Part shown: positions 39,601-49,083 of the stretch, one piece after another | Numbering within the stretch: the stretch's first letter is position 1 | How the letters are laid out: each line of letters begins with the position of its first letter | NCBI GenBank assembly: GCA_965240325.2 | Contig: OZ251237.1 | Location: 558,001 to 622,000, forward strand | Origin: Rebecca billardiae RCC1528 | Taxonomy: Eukaryota > Haptophyta | Length of the DNA stretch: 64,000 bases | Reading direction: 5' to 3' | Position numbers and translations under genes: made by a program | Notes under the pieces: generated by a model | Told to the model about the DNA's origin: nothing | Databases searched by the model: none | The model's input: the letters and a program-made list of their open reading frames with translations, nothing else

Positions 39601-40528
39601 CGGCATCGCCCTCGTCGTCTACACCGCCGCCGGCGTGCGCGGCCGCGGGCGGCGCCGCCGCCCAAGGCGCGGCGCGCGGCGGTGAAGCAAGCTTGGCTCC
39701 GGGGGGCTGCGGCGTGGGGCCGAGCCGCGAGCGGGCGCGCGTTGGCGCCGATGAGAGCGCATCCGGGCCGACCGATGGCGTCGCCTCGGCGTGCGCCCCC
39801 GGCCCGGAATCGCATGCGTACCGCCCGGCGCCCGGCGGAGCGGCGCGCTCGCGCGCCGTCGCCGGTTGGATCGGTCGCTGCACGGAGACGGGCGAGGGCG
39901 CGGCGACGTCCTCGTCACTGTCGCCGTCGAGCGCGTTCAGCGTCGCGTAGTCGAGCGGGCCGCCACTGCGCGCCTCGAGCGTGCGGAAGAAGAGCTCCTT
40001 CGCCACGCTCTCGTCGTCGCTTTCGCTCTCAACAATGGCTGCTGTCGACTGCGGGCGGCGCCGGGCCGCGGCGGGCGCTGCGCTCGCGCGCTCGTGCGGA
40101 GGGGTGCGCCCCGGGCCGTCCGGGTCGGCGGATCGATCGGCGCTTGACGGAAGAACCTCGACCCTGTCGCCGTGGAAGCTCGGCGTGTCCACAGCGGCCA
40201 CGCGCCCGCCCACGGCGTGTGCGCGCCCGCCTTGCGTCGATACACTGGCTCCAGCCGAGCTGGCGCGGCCCAGGGCGCGCAGCGAGCCGGGTGTCGCGCC
40301 CGAAGACCACAGCGCCAGGGAGATCTCCTCGCGCGCCGGCTTCACCATCGGCGTGAGCGGCGCGTCCGCGCTCGCCCCCTCGGCCGGTGGCGCCACCGTG
40401 TCTGGGGACGCGTGGAGCGACCCGGTCGACGCGCGGCTTTGCAACTCGGCGAGCGGCGAGCCGCCGGGCGTGCCCACGTACGGGCGCGGGCGCGCGGGAG
40501 AGTTCATGTCCAGGAAGCGCTCCGTCAT
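36614..40528 (-). CDS. CEP162: CEP162-like centriole/transition-zone coiled-coil protein, 3 exons
   Basis: Exons on the minus strand are 40528-38822, 38564-38367 and 38029-36614, all joining in phase 0 to 1106 residues. The second donor is a consensus GTGAGT. The N-terminal ~390 residues are Ser/Pro/Ala-rich and disordered-looking, and include a patch like DSDEDVAAPSP. Long coiled coils follow. The segment AKLAWYLENQSLLDEMADEI (about 617-636) closely resembles the KLKW-AENQELLD signature of CEP162. The third exon has KVKALEAQVTMLTDLLQSE, FEARIAELEQ and EVRAFYSKKVRALE, also in the CEP162 style. CEP162 is an axoneme-binding protein at centriole tips that promotes transition-zone assembly. The start Met is the first ATG in frame. 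The gene is divergent from SPC24. Confidence 0.7.
38254..38349 (-). repeat. 32-bp minisatellite in intron 2 of the CEP162-like gene
   Basis: Just inside the donor of the second intron, three ~32-bp units are seen on the minus strand, each starting GAGATTGCGGGGAGATCGCG or a close variant. The same GAGATTGC word also sits in the adjacent exon end and in the palindrome at 14875-14916. Confidence 0.75.
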
Positions 40529-40756
40529 GCTCTCGGCGCGCCCCACCCCGCCTGCGAGTGCTGCGCGCTGCGGCACGCGCGCCACGCGACGTCAATGTCG
40601 TTGGCCTCCTCGGCCCAGGAGCTCGCACAACGCAGGTGAAGACCGTTTGACCACCTGCGAGTCCGGTCGCCCTGTCTCTCCCCTGGTCCGGCTCGAGCCG
40701 CGAGCGCATCCGGATCCCAGAGTTTCAAACGACGCCGAGAGCGGCTTTGGTCAACG
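40529..40756. promoter_or_regulatory. Bidirectional promoter, CEP162-like / SPC24 pair
   Basis: 228 bp between two divergent start codons. It holds both leaders. No TATA-like element is obvious. Co-regulation is an inference from distance. Confidence 0.5.
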
Positions 40757-41436
40757 ATGGCGCACAAGTACGCCGACACGGAGGCGGTGCTCAATGAGGT
40801 GATCCAGCTGTTCACGGGCGATGAAGACCTGCAGATCATCCAGAACATCCGTCAGGTGGAGCGTCAGACCAAGGAGCTCTGCGCGCGCAAGGAGGCCGAG
40901 CTGCAGGGCGTGATCAAAGGTGCGTCGCGGCGTGTGGCGCCGAGGACGGCCCTTTGCTCGCCGTGCGCGCTCAGGCGGGCTCCGCGTCGCGCGCCGCCTT
41001 CCCTGCCGTGCGCGCAGCCCTTGCCGCGCAGAACGATACGCACCGAACAGAGCTCGGCGCGCCCGTGGACACCCCGGAGATCGACCAGCTCAAGGCGGAC
41101 ATTGCGGAAGCGGAGGCGGGCATCAAGCGAATGGAAGCCGAGAACGCCGGCTTGAGCGAGCAGCTCGAGGCGATCAAGGCGGCGAATGCGAAGCTGCTGG
41201 AGTCAAAGGCGAAGCTCGCGGAGATCGAGGCAACAGACGTGCCGCGGCAGAGGCACGCGATCAGCCTGTACGCCAACATCTCGAACATCCGGTGGGACTA
41301 CTCAGACGAGTCCAAGGTGAAGGGCTACATGAGCGGCGCGGGCGGCGCGGGCGGCATCCGCTCGTTCGAGCTGGATCCCGCGACGCAGTCGGAGAACTTC
41401 ATCGTCAACTACCTCTGGGACAAGATGGGGGCTTGA
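40757..41436 (+). CDS. SPC24: Kinetochore protein Spc24, 2 exons
   Basis: Exons 40757-40919 and 41051-41436 join (QGVIK then ELGAPVDTPEIDQL) to 182 residues. An N-terminal coiled coil with heptad pattern (IIQNIRQVERQTKEL, IDQLKADIAEAEAGIKRMEA) is followed by a globular C-terminal domain with the Spc24 pattern ISLYANISNIRWDYSDE, VKGYM, IRSFELDP and FIVNYLWDKM. Spc24 pairs with Spc25 in the NDC80 complex, which connects kinetochores to spindle microtubules. Length agrees with the family (about 200 residues). A conventional NDC80 complex is therefore expected in this organism. Confidence 0.85.
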
Positions 41437-43952
41437 CGCGTCGGCCGCCGTGCAGCACTTGGAACGCCCCTGGGATTCACGGACGGACCTGTCCAGCACA
41501 AGGTCGAGTGTCAAGTGCCCACGGCCACGGTCGGGCGGCCGCGTCGGGGCCGTCGGGCCGCGAGCCGGCGCGAGCCTGTGCCCACAACCCACAGTTTTGT
41601 TCCCATTCGATCAGACACAAATCAGCAGTCGTAGTCAGTCTGCTCGCCGGGGCGGCCCCGCGAGTGACAGTAGTAGTATGAGACTCAGCATATCGATACA
41701 TAGAGAGAGACGAGACGGAGGCGGCTGAGAGTCTAGGTGGGTCCCTGGCGATTTTCCAGCGGTCTTTTAAACATTTACCGGGTTTTCTGGCCTGATTTCT
41801 TTTCGCGCGGCGCGCGGCTCGGGAAAATCGCCGGGCCGCCGGCCGAGGTCGATCTGAACGCTCCCGACGATGTCGGAGCGCCTCTCCAGCGCGACCGAGC
41901 CGCCGTGTGTCGGGTAGACCACAGCCAACACCTATCGCGCGCTCCAGCGCTTTGCGCGTGCTCACGGATGGGATCCGTGGTCACACATCCCCCGCCTGGC
42001 ACGTGCCCGCATGTTTGACTCTCGCCCGGCTAGACGCGTACAGACAACTTGAATCGATCGGCGGGTGTTCGAGCCGTGCCTTCGAGCAGGGCCACTTTTC
42101 GCTACAGGCGGGTCAGGTGACGGGAGGCATGGGCCACCATCAGGCATGGGCATGCTCTTGACGTCCCCGCCGTCTTGAGCAGCTCTACACACCGTGAAGG
42201 TGACATTTGGGCTGTGCGCAAGCTGCTCGTGAGAACGCACGACAGCCAGCCCCGGGCTCTCGGGGAGCCATGTAAGCGATTGGCGACTTCCGAGAGGGCG
42301 TGTTTGGTGGGGGTTGGTACCAATCATCGACCAGCAGGCCTAGGATGGGTGCACTGAGGACTTGGGATGCTGAGAAGCCGCCGCGATGTGCGGCGAGCAC
42401 GCCGACTTGCCATCCGTGTGCACGATCCAGCGCCAGGAAGATCAGCAGGGCCTTTGACAGCGGCAGCAGGCGCTCAGCGATCCTTCCCTATGCCGAGTGT
42501 GGGCATAGTATGCGGTGCTCGAGGGTGGTCGCAGGATATGGGTCCATTCTTGACAGAACGCGGTCGCGTTGACAGGCGCGGGTGCCACCCCACGCTGTTG
42601 CTCCTGCCATTGGGTGGTCCCACTCGTTCCGCTTGTGGTCTGCGAGGACTCGTACTCAGCAACTCTACGGCTAGGCGTAGTAGACCCCTCAGACGCATGT
42701 CTGATGATTGCCCGGCACGTTCTCGTCGTCACGTTGGGTGTACTTGAGCGAGCGGAAGCCGCAACGTGATGGCTAGGCCAGCAGCTCAACCATCTGACGT
42801 CTCGCCGGCCAACCGTGGCTGAGTGCTCTCAGCCTAGCAGCAGCGTCGGTGAACCTATCGTATTGCTGCCTTGCGAGAAGATGGTAGGAGGCATCGTCGG
42901 CGGCATGGGCTGCAGCTGCGGTAGTCATGGACTGGTGGCGGCCTCACGCGGGTGGGCATACGACGACCGGTGACACGCGGAGTACGAGCACGGAAGCCGC
43001 CGAACGCGGCAAGCTCCGGCGGTGGCGTCGGCTGATAGTCCAGCCTCGACGGCGGAGGGCTCCCGTGTGACGACGCTGGCATGCTCGGTGGCGGGCGATG
43101 GTGTGTGCCTCGGCACGCAGCCCGCCACAAACACTGCCACTCGCAGGCAGTCCGGTTGCAGCCCGGGTTGCCTGTGTCCGCGTCGCTCGGCGCCTATTCG
43201 ATGACCCAACAAACGTACCCACATATCGGAACGAATTTGAATATATAGTGAACCGCATCCACGGTCAATATAAAGTGGGTAACACTCATACTATATACGG
43301 GTAATTGTCTATATATGAAGTGGGTAATATGCTCGATCTTGCTGTACGGTTTGTTGGAGGTATCAGCGCACAGCATAGAGCCCCACTCTTTGCTTCATAA
43401 AATGCTTCGGTCGGGTGTCAACGGTTGTCAATAAGTCATTCCGATCGCATGTCGCCATCTAGCCACCATAACCATGAAGTAACGCTTCGCAAAATCTCTA
43501 TGTGACACTACTGGCGCGGCGCGCGCGCGCTCGCCCGCGCGACGGCACGCGGAGTAGGTTTTGAGGTCGAAACTTTTGCTCCGCCCCGATGGGACGCATT
43601 TATAGCGTCGATTCTGGGTGAGAGACAAAATCTAGGACGTCATTCTGAGTGCGCCAGAATATCGCCCCAGTTGGGAGGGACCCACCTACTGAGACCTGAA
43701 CACGGTAGACACTGACAGTCTTAACAGTAGTCACTGAGCTGTCTGAGTCACTCTGTCTCTGAGTCGCGGACCCGGTGACTCGGACTGAGATCACTCGGAC
43801 TCGGAGTCGTCGTGAGATGATTACGGGCATGCATATATATTACATACGGCGTCGGCTGCCGCTGGATCGCTGACGGCGACGCCCCGGACTGCGAGTGCGG
43901 GCACTGATCGGCGACCACAGTGCAGCTGTTCGGACTGTCGGACTCAACGTGT
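41437..43952. other. Gene-poor intergenic region, no gene seen
   Basis: 2.5 kb between the convergent 3' ends of SPC24 and the PPR-TrmB gene. The sequence is less GC-biased than the coding DNA, and all open frames are short and without domains. 43220-43340 is A/T-rich with the phrase AAGTGGGTAA repeated (43274 and 43319). 43680-43810 has many short GTCACTGAG/CTGAGTC-like words. No transposon gene or RNA gene was recognised. Confidence 0.5.
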
Positions 43953-46178
43953 TCAGGCCTTCGCCACCGCGATGAAGTAGCGCTTCACGCGCTTGCCGTT
44001 CGCCCACAGCCGGTTGAAGTAAGAGGATGCCACCGCGCCGTACCCACAGACGGGCGGCGGCTGGCCCGCGCACAGCGGCACGGGGCCACGCGCCTCGCCC
44101 TGCGCCTCCGCTGTCGACCGCACGGCGTGCGCTTCCGCCGTGTCCAGCGGCACAAAGAGCGCGACGCCGCCATCCTCGAGCGCGCCGATCGTGCTCGCGA
44201 GCGAGCGGCCGTAGCGCACGTTGTCCGTGACGACCGTCAGCGTGCCCCCGCGCCGCAGCGCGCCGTGCGCAAGCCGCAGGAAGCTGCCGCTCAGCAGGTG
44301 GTCGCCATCCGAGTCACCCACCCCTCCGCTCCATTCCGGCGGCTGTGGGTGGTTGACGCACACCGCGTCGAAGACGGCCGGCGGGGTGCGCCGCTCGAGC
44401 AGCTCGCGCGCGTCGGCGCACACGACCGCGAGGTTGCGCGCGCGCGCCAGCGCCATCCGCGCGAAGATGTGCTGCGCGCGATCCGCCCGCAGCTCCACCG
44501 CCACCCAGTCCGCGCAGTCGGCATCGTGCGCCGCCTGCTCCGCAACCCACTCGCCCGAGCCGGCGCACAGCTCGAGGTTAAGCCGGCGCTCGCGCGGCGC
44601 GCCCCGGCGCGCGGCGCCACGTGCGCCGAAGAGGCCGGCGTAGTCGATCATCCCGTCGGGCGTGAAGCACGAGCGCGCCAGCGCCGAGCGAAATGCCCCG
44701 AGCGACGGCGGCGCCGCGGCGTCCGAGGCGCCGCCGCCGGCTGCCGCCCGCGCCTGCTGGGCGAGCCACGCGCGCAGCCCAAAGGAGGCGGCGAGCGCGC
44801 GCGTGCAGCGGCGGGCGAGGGCGCGCGGCGGCGGCTCGTCGGCGCCGTGCCCATCCGCGCCCGCCGAGCGCTCTGGCTGCTCCTCGTCCGCGTCAGCGAT
44901 GACGGCGCCGCCATCGTGCGGCAGCAGGCAGAGCGTGCGCCCGTAGCACCGGCCTAGATCGGGCGCGCGCGCGCCGTCCGCGTCGCCCGCGCCTTCGGCG
45001 CCCGCAGCTCGGTCGATCATCTCGAGGAGCGTCTCGGCGTCTCGGCCGAGCTCGGCACGGCGGTGCGCGAGGAACGCCTCGATAGAGCGCTGCGTCATGT
45101 GCACACCGCCTCCGCCGCCGCCTGCGCGGGCCGCGTCCGTCGGGCCGCCGGCACGACGCGGCGTGTCTCGGACCAGAGCTCGCGCGGGCGCGGCCAGCCG
45201 CAGCAGCGTCTGCGCGCGCTCCAGCGATGCCCTGGCCGCCGCCCACTCGCCCAGGAGCGCCTCGGCGCGGGCGAGGGCGACGAAGAGCGCGGGGTTCTCA
45301 GACGGGTGCACTCCCGTCGAGCCCCCCGCCGCGGCCGTGTCCCCCTCCTCGCCGCCGCCCGCGCTGCCTCCCACACCGCCGCCACCGCCAGCCGGCGCCG
45401 AGCTGTCCCGGAACCTTCCTCGCTCGAGCCTGCCGAGCAGCGCGCGCGCCTTCGCGACGCGGAGCGCCTGGCAGAGCAGCACGAGGACGTACTCGTACGA
45501 CGAGTTGTCCGGCTCGCAACCCCACTCGTCGCGCATGCGGCGCAGCGTGCTCGTCGCCAGCCCGACGTCCCCGGTGCGCACGCAGCCCCGCAGCAGAGTG
45601 TTTGCGGTGCGCAGGTTGGGCGTGGCGCGCGCGCGGCCCGCGGCGCCGGACGTCATCTGGTCCAAGAGCACGCGCGCGCTGGCGAGGTCGCCGGCGGCGC
45701 AGTACCCCTTCAGCATGGACGTGTACGCGACCACGTTGGGGACGGGCCCCTGTCGCTGCATCCGCACGAGGAGCTCGAGGCCGCGCTCGAGCTGGCCGCA
45801 GCGCACCGCGGCGTTGATCATATTCGTGTACGTGTGCACGTCGGCGACGCGGTCGTCGATGGCCCGCGCGAAGAGCTGCTCGGCGGAGCTGAGCTTCTTG
45901 CGCTTCGCGAGCGAGGCGATCTGCCGATTGATCGCGATCGCGTCGCCCTTCCGCTTCTTGCCGCCACCGCCGCTCGGGCCGGCCGGCGTACTGCTCCCGT
46001 CGGGAGGCGCACGCGGCGCTTCGGCGGCGCTGGACTGGGCGATCGCCTTGTTCAGCTTCCCGATCGCAGCGAACACGCGCTTTCGCGCGCGCTTGTCACC
46101 GGGCGCCGTGAGCTCGTCCAGCCGCTTGGACAGGCGGGCGAGCCGCTGCCGCAGCTCGTCAGGCCCGCCAGGCGCCAT
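43953..46178 (-). CDS. PPR protein fused to a TrmB-like tRNA (guanine-N7) methyltransferase domain
   Basis: A single exon of 741 residues from the ATG at 46178. Residues about 120-310 contain pentatricopeptide repeats (VHTYTNMINAAVRCGQLERG, VVAYTSMLKGYCAAGDLASA, LRTANTLLRGCVRTGDVGLA, SSYEYVLVLLCQALRVAKAR). Gly/Ala-rich linkers lead to a Rossmann-type methyltransferase at about 530-741. This has LNLELCAGSGEWVAEQA as the SAM motif, WVAVELRADRAQHIFARMAL, DAVCVNHPQPPEW in place of the PDPW motif, then HLLSGSFLRLAHGALRRGGT and LTVVTDN, as in TrmB. PPR tracts bind organellar RNA sequence-specifically, so a mitochondrial or plastid RNA methyltransferase or processing role is likely but inferred. Organelle targeting could be supplied by an upstream in-frame extension that lacks an ATG, or by an unseen exon. 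Confidence 0.8.
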   Translation of the reverse strand: MAPGGPDELRQRLARLSKRLDELTAPGDKRARKRVFAAIGKLNKAIAQSSAAEAPRAPPDGSSTPAGPSGGGGKKRKGDAIAINRQIASLAKRKKLSSAEQLFARAIDDRVADVHTYTNMINAAVRCGQLERGLELLVRMQRQGPVPNVVAYTSMLKGYCAAGDLASARVLLDQMTSGAAGRARATPNLRTANTLLRGCVRTGDVGLATSTLRRMRDEWGCEPDNSSYEYVLVLLCQALRVAKARALLGRLERGRFRDSSAPAGGGGGVGGSAGGGEEGDTAAAGGSTGVHPSENPALFVALARAEALLGEWAAARASLERAQTLLRLAAPARALVRDTPRRAGGPTDAARAGGGGGGVHMTQRSIEAFLAHRRAELGRDAETLLEMIDRAAGAEGAGDADGARAPDLGRCYGRTLCLLPHDGGAVIADADEEQPERSAGADGHGADEPPPRALARRCTRALAASFGLRAWLAQQARAAAGGGASDAAAPPSLGAFRSALARSCFTPDGMIDYAGLFGARGAARRGAPRERRLNLELCAGSGEWVAEQAAHDADCADWVAVELRADRAQHIFARMALARARNLAVVCADARELLERRTPPAVFDAVCVNHPQPPEWSGGVGDSDGDHLLSGSFLRLAHGALRRGGTLTVVTDNVRYGRSLASTIGALEDGGVALFVPLDTAEAHAVRSTAEAQGEARGPVPLCAGQPPPVCGYGAVASSYFNRLWANGKRVKRYFIAVAKA

Positions 46179-46426
46179 CGCGAGCCCAGTTGCGTGACAG
46201 GCGTGAGCAGTCCGGGTTGTGGTGATACTGAATACCCGCTCCGGAAGCTCCAAGCGCCGCTTTTTGTAGTTGAGTGGGCACTCGGGTCGATCGGCGGGTG
46301 CCTCGTCAGATCGGGCTGAGATCGACAGTGGCGGGATCCGCTTGGCGGCTGACCGCGAGAGAGTTGGGCGCGTGCGAGGGAGGCGTTGACGGCAACGTCA
46401 AGCTCCGACAAGGCGAGCACCGCCGG
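46179..46426. promoter_or_regulatory. Divergent intergenic spacer with shared promoter
   Basis: 248 bp between the ATG of the minus-strand PPR-TrmB gene and the plus-strand gene at 46427. No clear core element was seen. Confidence 0.4.
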
Positions 46427-47713
46427 ATGCCCGACGTGACGCGCACTCATGGGGCGGCACAGGCGCAGCCCAACGAGGAGCAGATGCGTCAGCTCGTGCG
46501 CGAGGTGATGGCCGAGCCCGGCCTCACCGAGCCGCGGGGCGACGTTGCGTCGATCAAGGGTCAGGTGCAGCAGCTCCGCGACGAGTTTGCGAGCATCCGC
46601 ACCGACTTCATGCAGCTCCTGCGCGCGACGCCGCGCGGCGCAAAGGGCGGCGAGGCGCAGCAAGCGCCGGGCCGTGACGACCGGCCCGTGTACGACCTCG
46701 CCTTCAGCACGCCGCTTGAGGACCAGCTTGTGTACGGCCGCGCCGTGGCTCCGTTCGCCGTGCAGCTCGAGGACGCAAAAGCCGCGAGCACGCTGCCGGC
46801 GACGAAGCTGCGCGCGGCGATGTGCCAGGTGGACAGCGACGATGAGGTGGCGCAGCTCCTCCTTGGCGAGACGGAGGTCATCCTGCGCGGCGGCCGCGCC
46901 GAGTTCAGCGGGCTCACGATGGGGAGGCTGCCGACGATGAAGAAGGGCGGAACATTCCGCCTGACGGTCCTCTCGGAGGACAGCACGTGCCCGTACCGCG
47001 TGGCGCAGCTGTTCAGCGAGCCGCTCGACGTGCGCGCCAAGCCGGGCAAGGCCTCTGGCAGCGGCGCGCAGCGGCCCGTGCTCGCCACGCCGCCCGCCAT
47101 GTTTGCGGCGCCCTCGCTGGCTGCGCAGCAGCTCAAGCGCAAGCCGGCCTCCAACGGCGAGCTGCTCTCGGTGGCGCCGGCGCCGTCGGCCGCCGCGCCC
47201 CCGCCGCCGGCCGCCGCCCCCGCTCCCGCGGCGCCGAGCTGGATGGAGATGCTCCGCCCCTCCGCAAAGAAGCGCCCGCCGGCGCCCGAGGACGCGGCTG
47301 TCGCGCACTCGGCGCAGGTGGCGAGTCTGACGACCGGGCTCGGCGCTGTGAGCGTCGGCGTGGCCGCCGCGCCGCCGGGCGGTGCGGCTGGGGGCCAGCA
47401 GAGCGGCCCGCCCCCCGTGCACGCGCCGCTGCACCGAGCGCAACCATCCGCCGGCGGCCCGGCCGCGCCGCCGCCGCCGCACGCAGCGGACGGCTCGGAT
47501 GGTGCCGTGCCAATCGGCGAGACAAAACAGCCCTCGAGCGCCACGCTCAACGCGCTGCAGCTGCTGGGCAGCTCATCCCTGATGGAGCTGGCGATGTCTG
47601 TGCTCGGCCGTGGCGACTCGTCGGAGAACGTGCGCCCAAGAGCGGACCAGCCGTCGCCCGCGGCCTCGCGGCCCCCGCAGGGCGCTGTCGGGCGTGGACG
47701 GTCTGAGCTGTGA
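46427..47713 (+). CDS. Unrecognised protein with a beta-rich N-terminal domain and Pro/Ala-rich tail
   Basis: 428 residues from the first in-frame ATG at 46427 (MPDVTRTHGAAQAQ). Residues about 15-65 form a helix (EEQMRQLVREVMAEP, IKGQVQQLRDEFASIRTDFM). Residues about 85-200 look like a beta-sandwich (YDLAFSTPLEDQLVYG, VAPFAVQLEDAK, TEVILRGGRAEFSGLTMGRL, GTFRLTVLSED). This is loosely reminiscent of immunity-related DNA-binding or Rel-like sandwiches, but it is not assignable. The rest is Pro/Ala/Gly-rich with a short hydrophobic helix near the end (LNALQLLGSSSLMELAMSVL). Nothing in the context fixes a function beyond the divergent pairing with the PPR-TrmB gene. Confidence 0.7.
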   Translation: MPDVTRTHGAAQAQPNEEQMRQLVREVMAEPGLTEPRGDVASIKGQVQQLRDEFASIRTDFMQLLRATPRGAKGGEAQQAPGRDDRPVYDLAFSTPLEDQLVYGRAVAPFAVQLEDAKAASTLPATKLRAAMCQVDSDDEVAQLLLGETEVILRGGRAEFSGLTMGRLPTMKKGGTFRLTVLSEDSTCPYRVAQLFSEPLDVRAKPGKASGSGAQRPVLATPPAMFAAPSLAAQQLKRKPASNGELLSVAPAPSAAAPPPPAAAPAPAAPSWMEMLRPSAKKRPPAPEDAAVAHSAQVASLTTGLGAVSVGVAAAPPGGAAGGQQSGPPPVHAPLHRAQPSAGGPAAPPPPHAADGSDGAVPIGETKQPSSATLNALQLLGSSSLMELAMSVLGRGDSSENVRPRADQPSPAASRPPQGAVGRGRSEL

Positions 47714-49083
47714 AGAGCGACTCACAAGCACGACGCACAACTGCCAACCCATCGCACTCGGGCCGCACACGCAGTCTCATCCGAGTCGCGATGGACTGCG
47801 CGCGCGGTGCATTGCAGCACGCCCTGCCGACCAACATCTACTCGGCCCAGGCCTGTGGCCTTGACGGAATGCGGCGCATTCCGTCGCCGCATTCATGACG
47901 AGTCCCGCCGGGCCATCAGGCATACCAGGCTCACCAACGGCATGACTCAGTGGCCCGTTGGACGCAGGACGACGCAGGACGCCGACGGCCTGCGGCTGCG
48001 GAGACGGCCACGGAATGCGGCGACGGCGGACGACGGCGACAAACGTCGGACGGATGACGCACGACAGTATGTACTTTAGAACGGCGCAGCAGCATCGAGG
48101 CCCATGGCCATGGATCGTCATCATCGTCGTCTATCAACGGTCGTAGTCTCAGTGCGACAGTGGCACCGGGATTCTCTGATGATCGATCGCCAGCACCTGA
48201 CAGCTGACTCTGCTGCCCGATCGTCAGCAGCATCGCCATCAGGCAGCCCGCCGATTTCACTCGCAGTGCCCGAGTGGCGCGGCTGGCCGGCTCCGGTCGT
48301 CCACCCGGCACCCCCCGGCCCCGCGGCCCCGCCCACTCGTAACCCCAGCTCCAGCTCGGCCAGCTCCGTTACGTCTTGGCCCCGAGCCGAAGTCAACCAA
48401 GCGGACCATGCAGCAGAGTCCCCGTTCCGACCCCCGATGATTGATATCTTCTTCTTCCCTTCTTCCTTCTTCACTTCTTCAACTTATATATATATATCGA
48501 GAAATGTCGTCGCCTTCGACGACCGCCGACACCTCCTGGCTCCCACATTTTACTATGATGTAATTACCCGGCGTCCCTTACTCAGATTTCAGCACCGCCC
48601 GGGAGCGTTCCGGACACCTGTATATATATGCGAAATGGTTACCCGGACTGGGTATTTAGGTATAGAAAATAGTCTGAACCTATTGGAGCTCGGGCCGTAC
48701 TGTAGTAAGTCGTGTACATACTACATATATACATCATAACATCGTCCACTAGGGAGTTCCTTTGGCCTGCCAGGGTGGTCTGATAGGAGCTAGTGTAGAT
48801 CATCAGACTCAGAGGTGCCAGCGATCCCGCCGATTGCAGTGTCAAGATGTAACGCTCCAGTGACCGGACTGCGGGTGGGTGGACCGAAGCCGAAGCCCAG
48901 TAGCCTGTCCGGTACAGAGTTTAGTTCCGAACGTCAAAATAATCCGGCCATATCGTCGTCGCAGTCATCATCACATTATTTAATAATTTTAGCAGTATCT
49001 ATAGCATATATATATATATTACGCAAATATTCGCGAAAAACGTATATATATATATATTCAGGCTGATGATTGACTGATGATTT
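47714..49083. other. Intergenic, no gene seen; AT microsatellites
   Basis: 1.37 kb between convergent gene ends. It is increasingly A/T-rich rightward, with TA repeats at 48485-48497, 49005-49017 and 49043-49056. The last two flank an AATATTCGCGAAAAACG core, so the segment could form a cruciform. No gene was recognised. Confidence 0.5.

Noticed and set aside
41900-43400. Several 60-130 codon frames on both strands
   Set aside because: None has a domain, splice-consistent extension or coding-like composition; they overlap each other on both strands.
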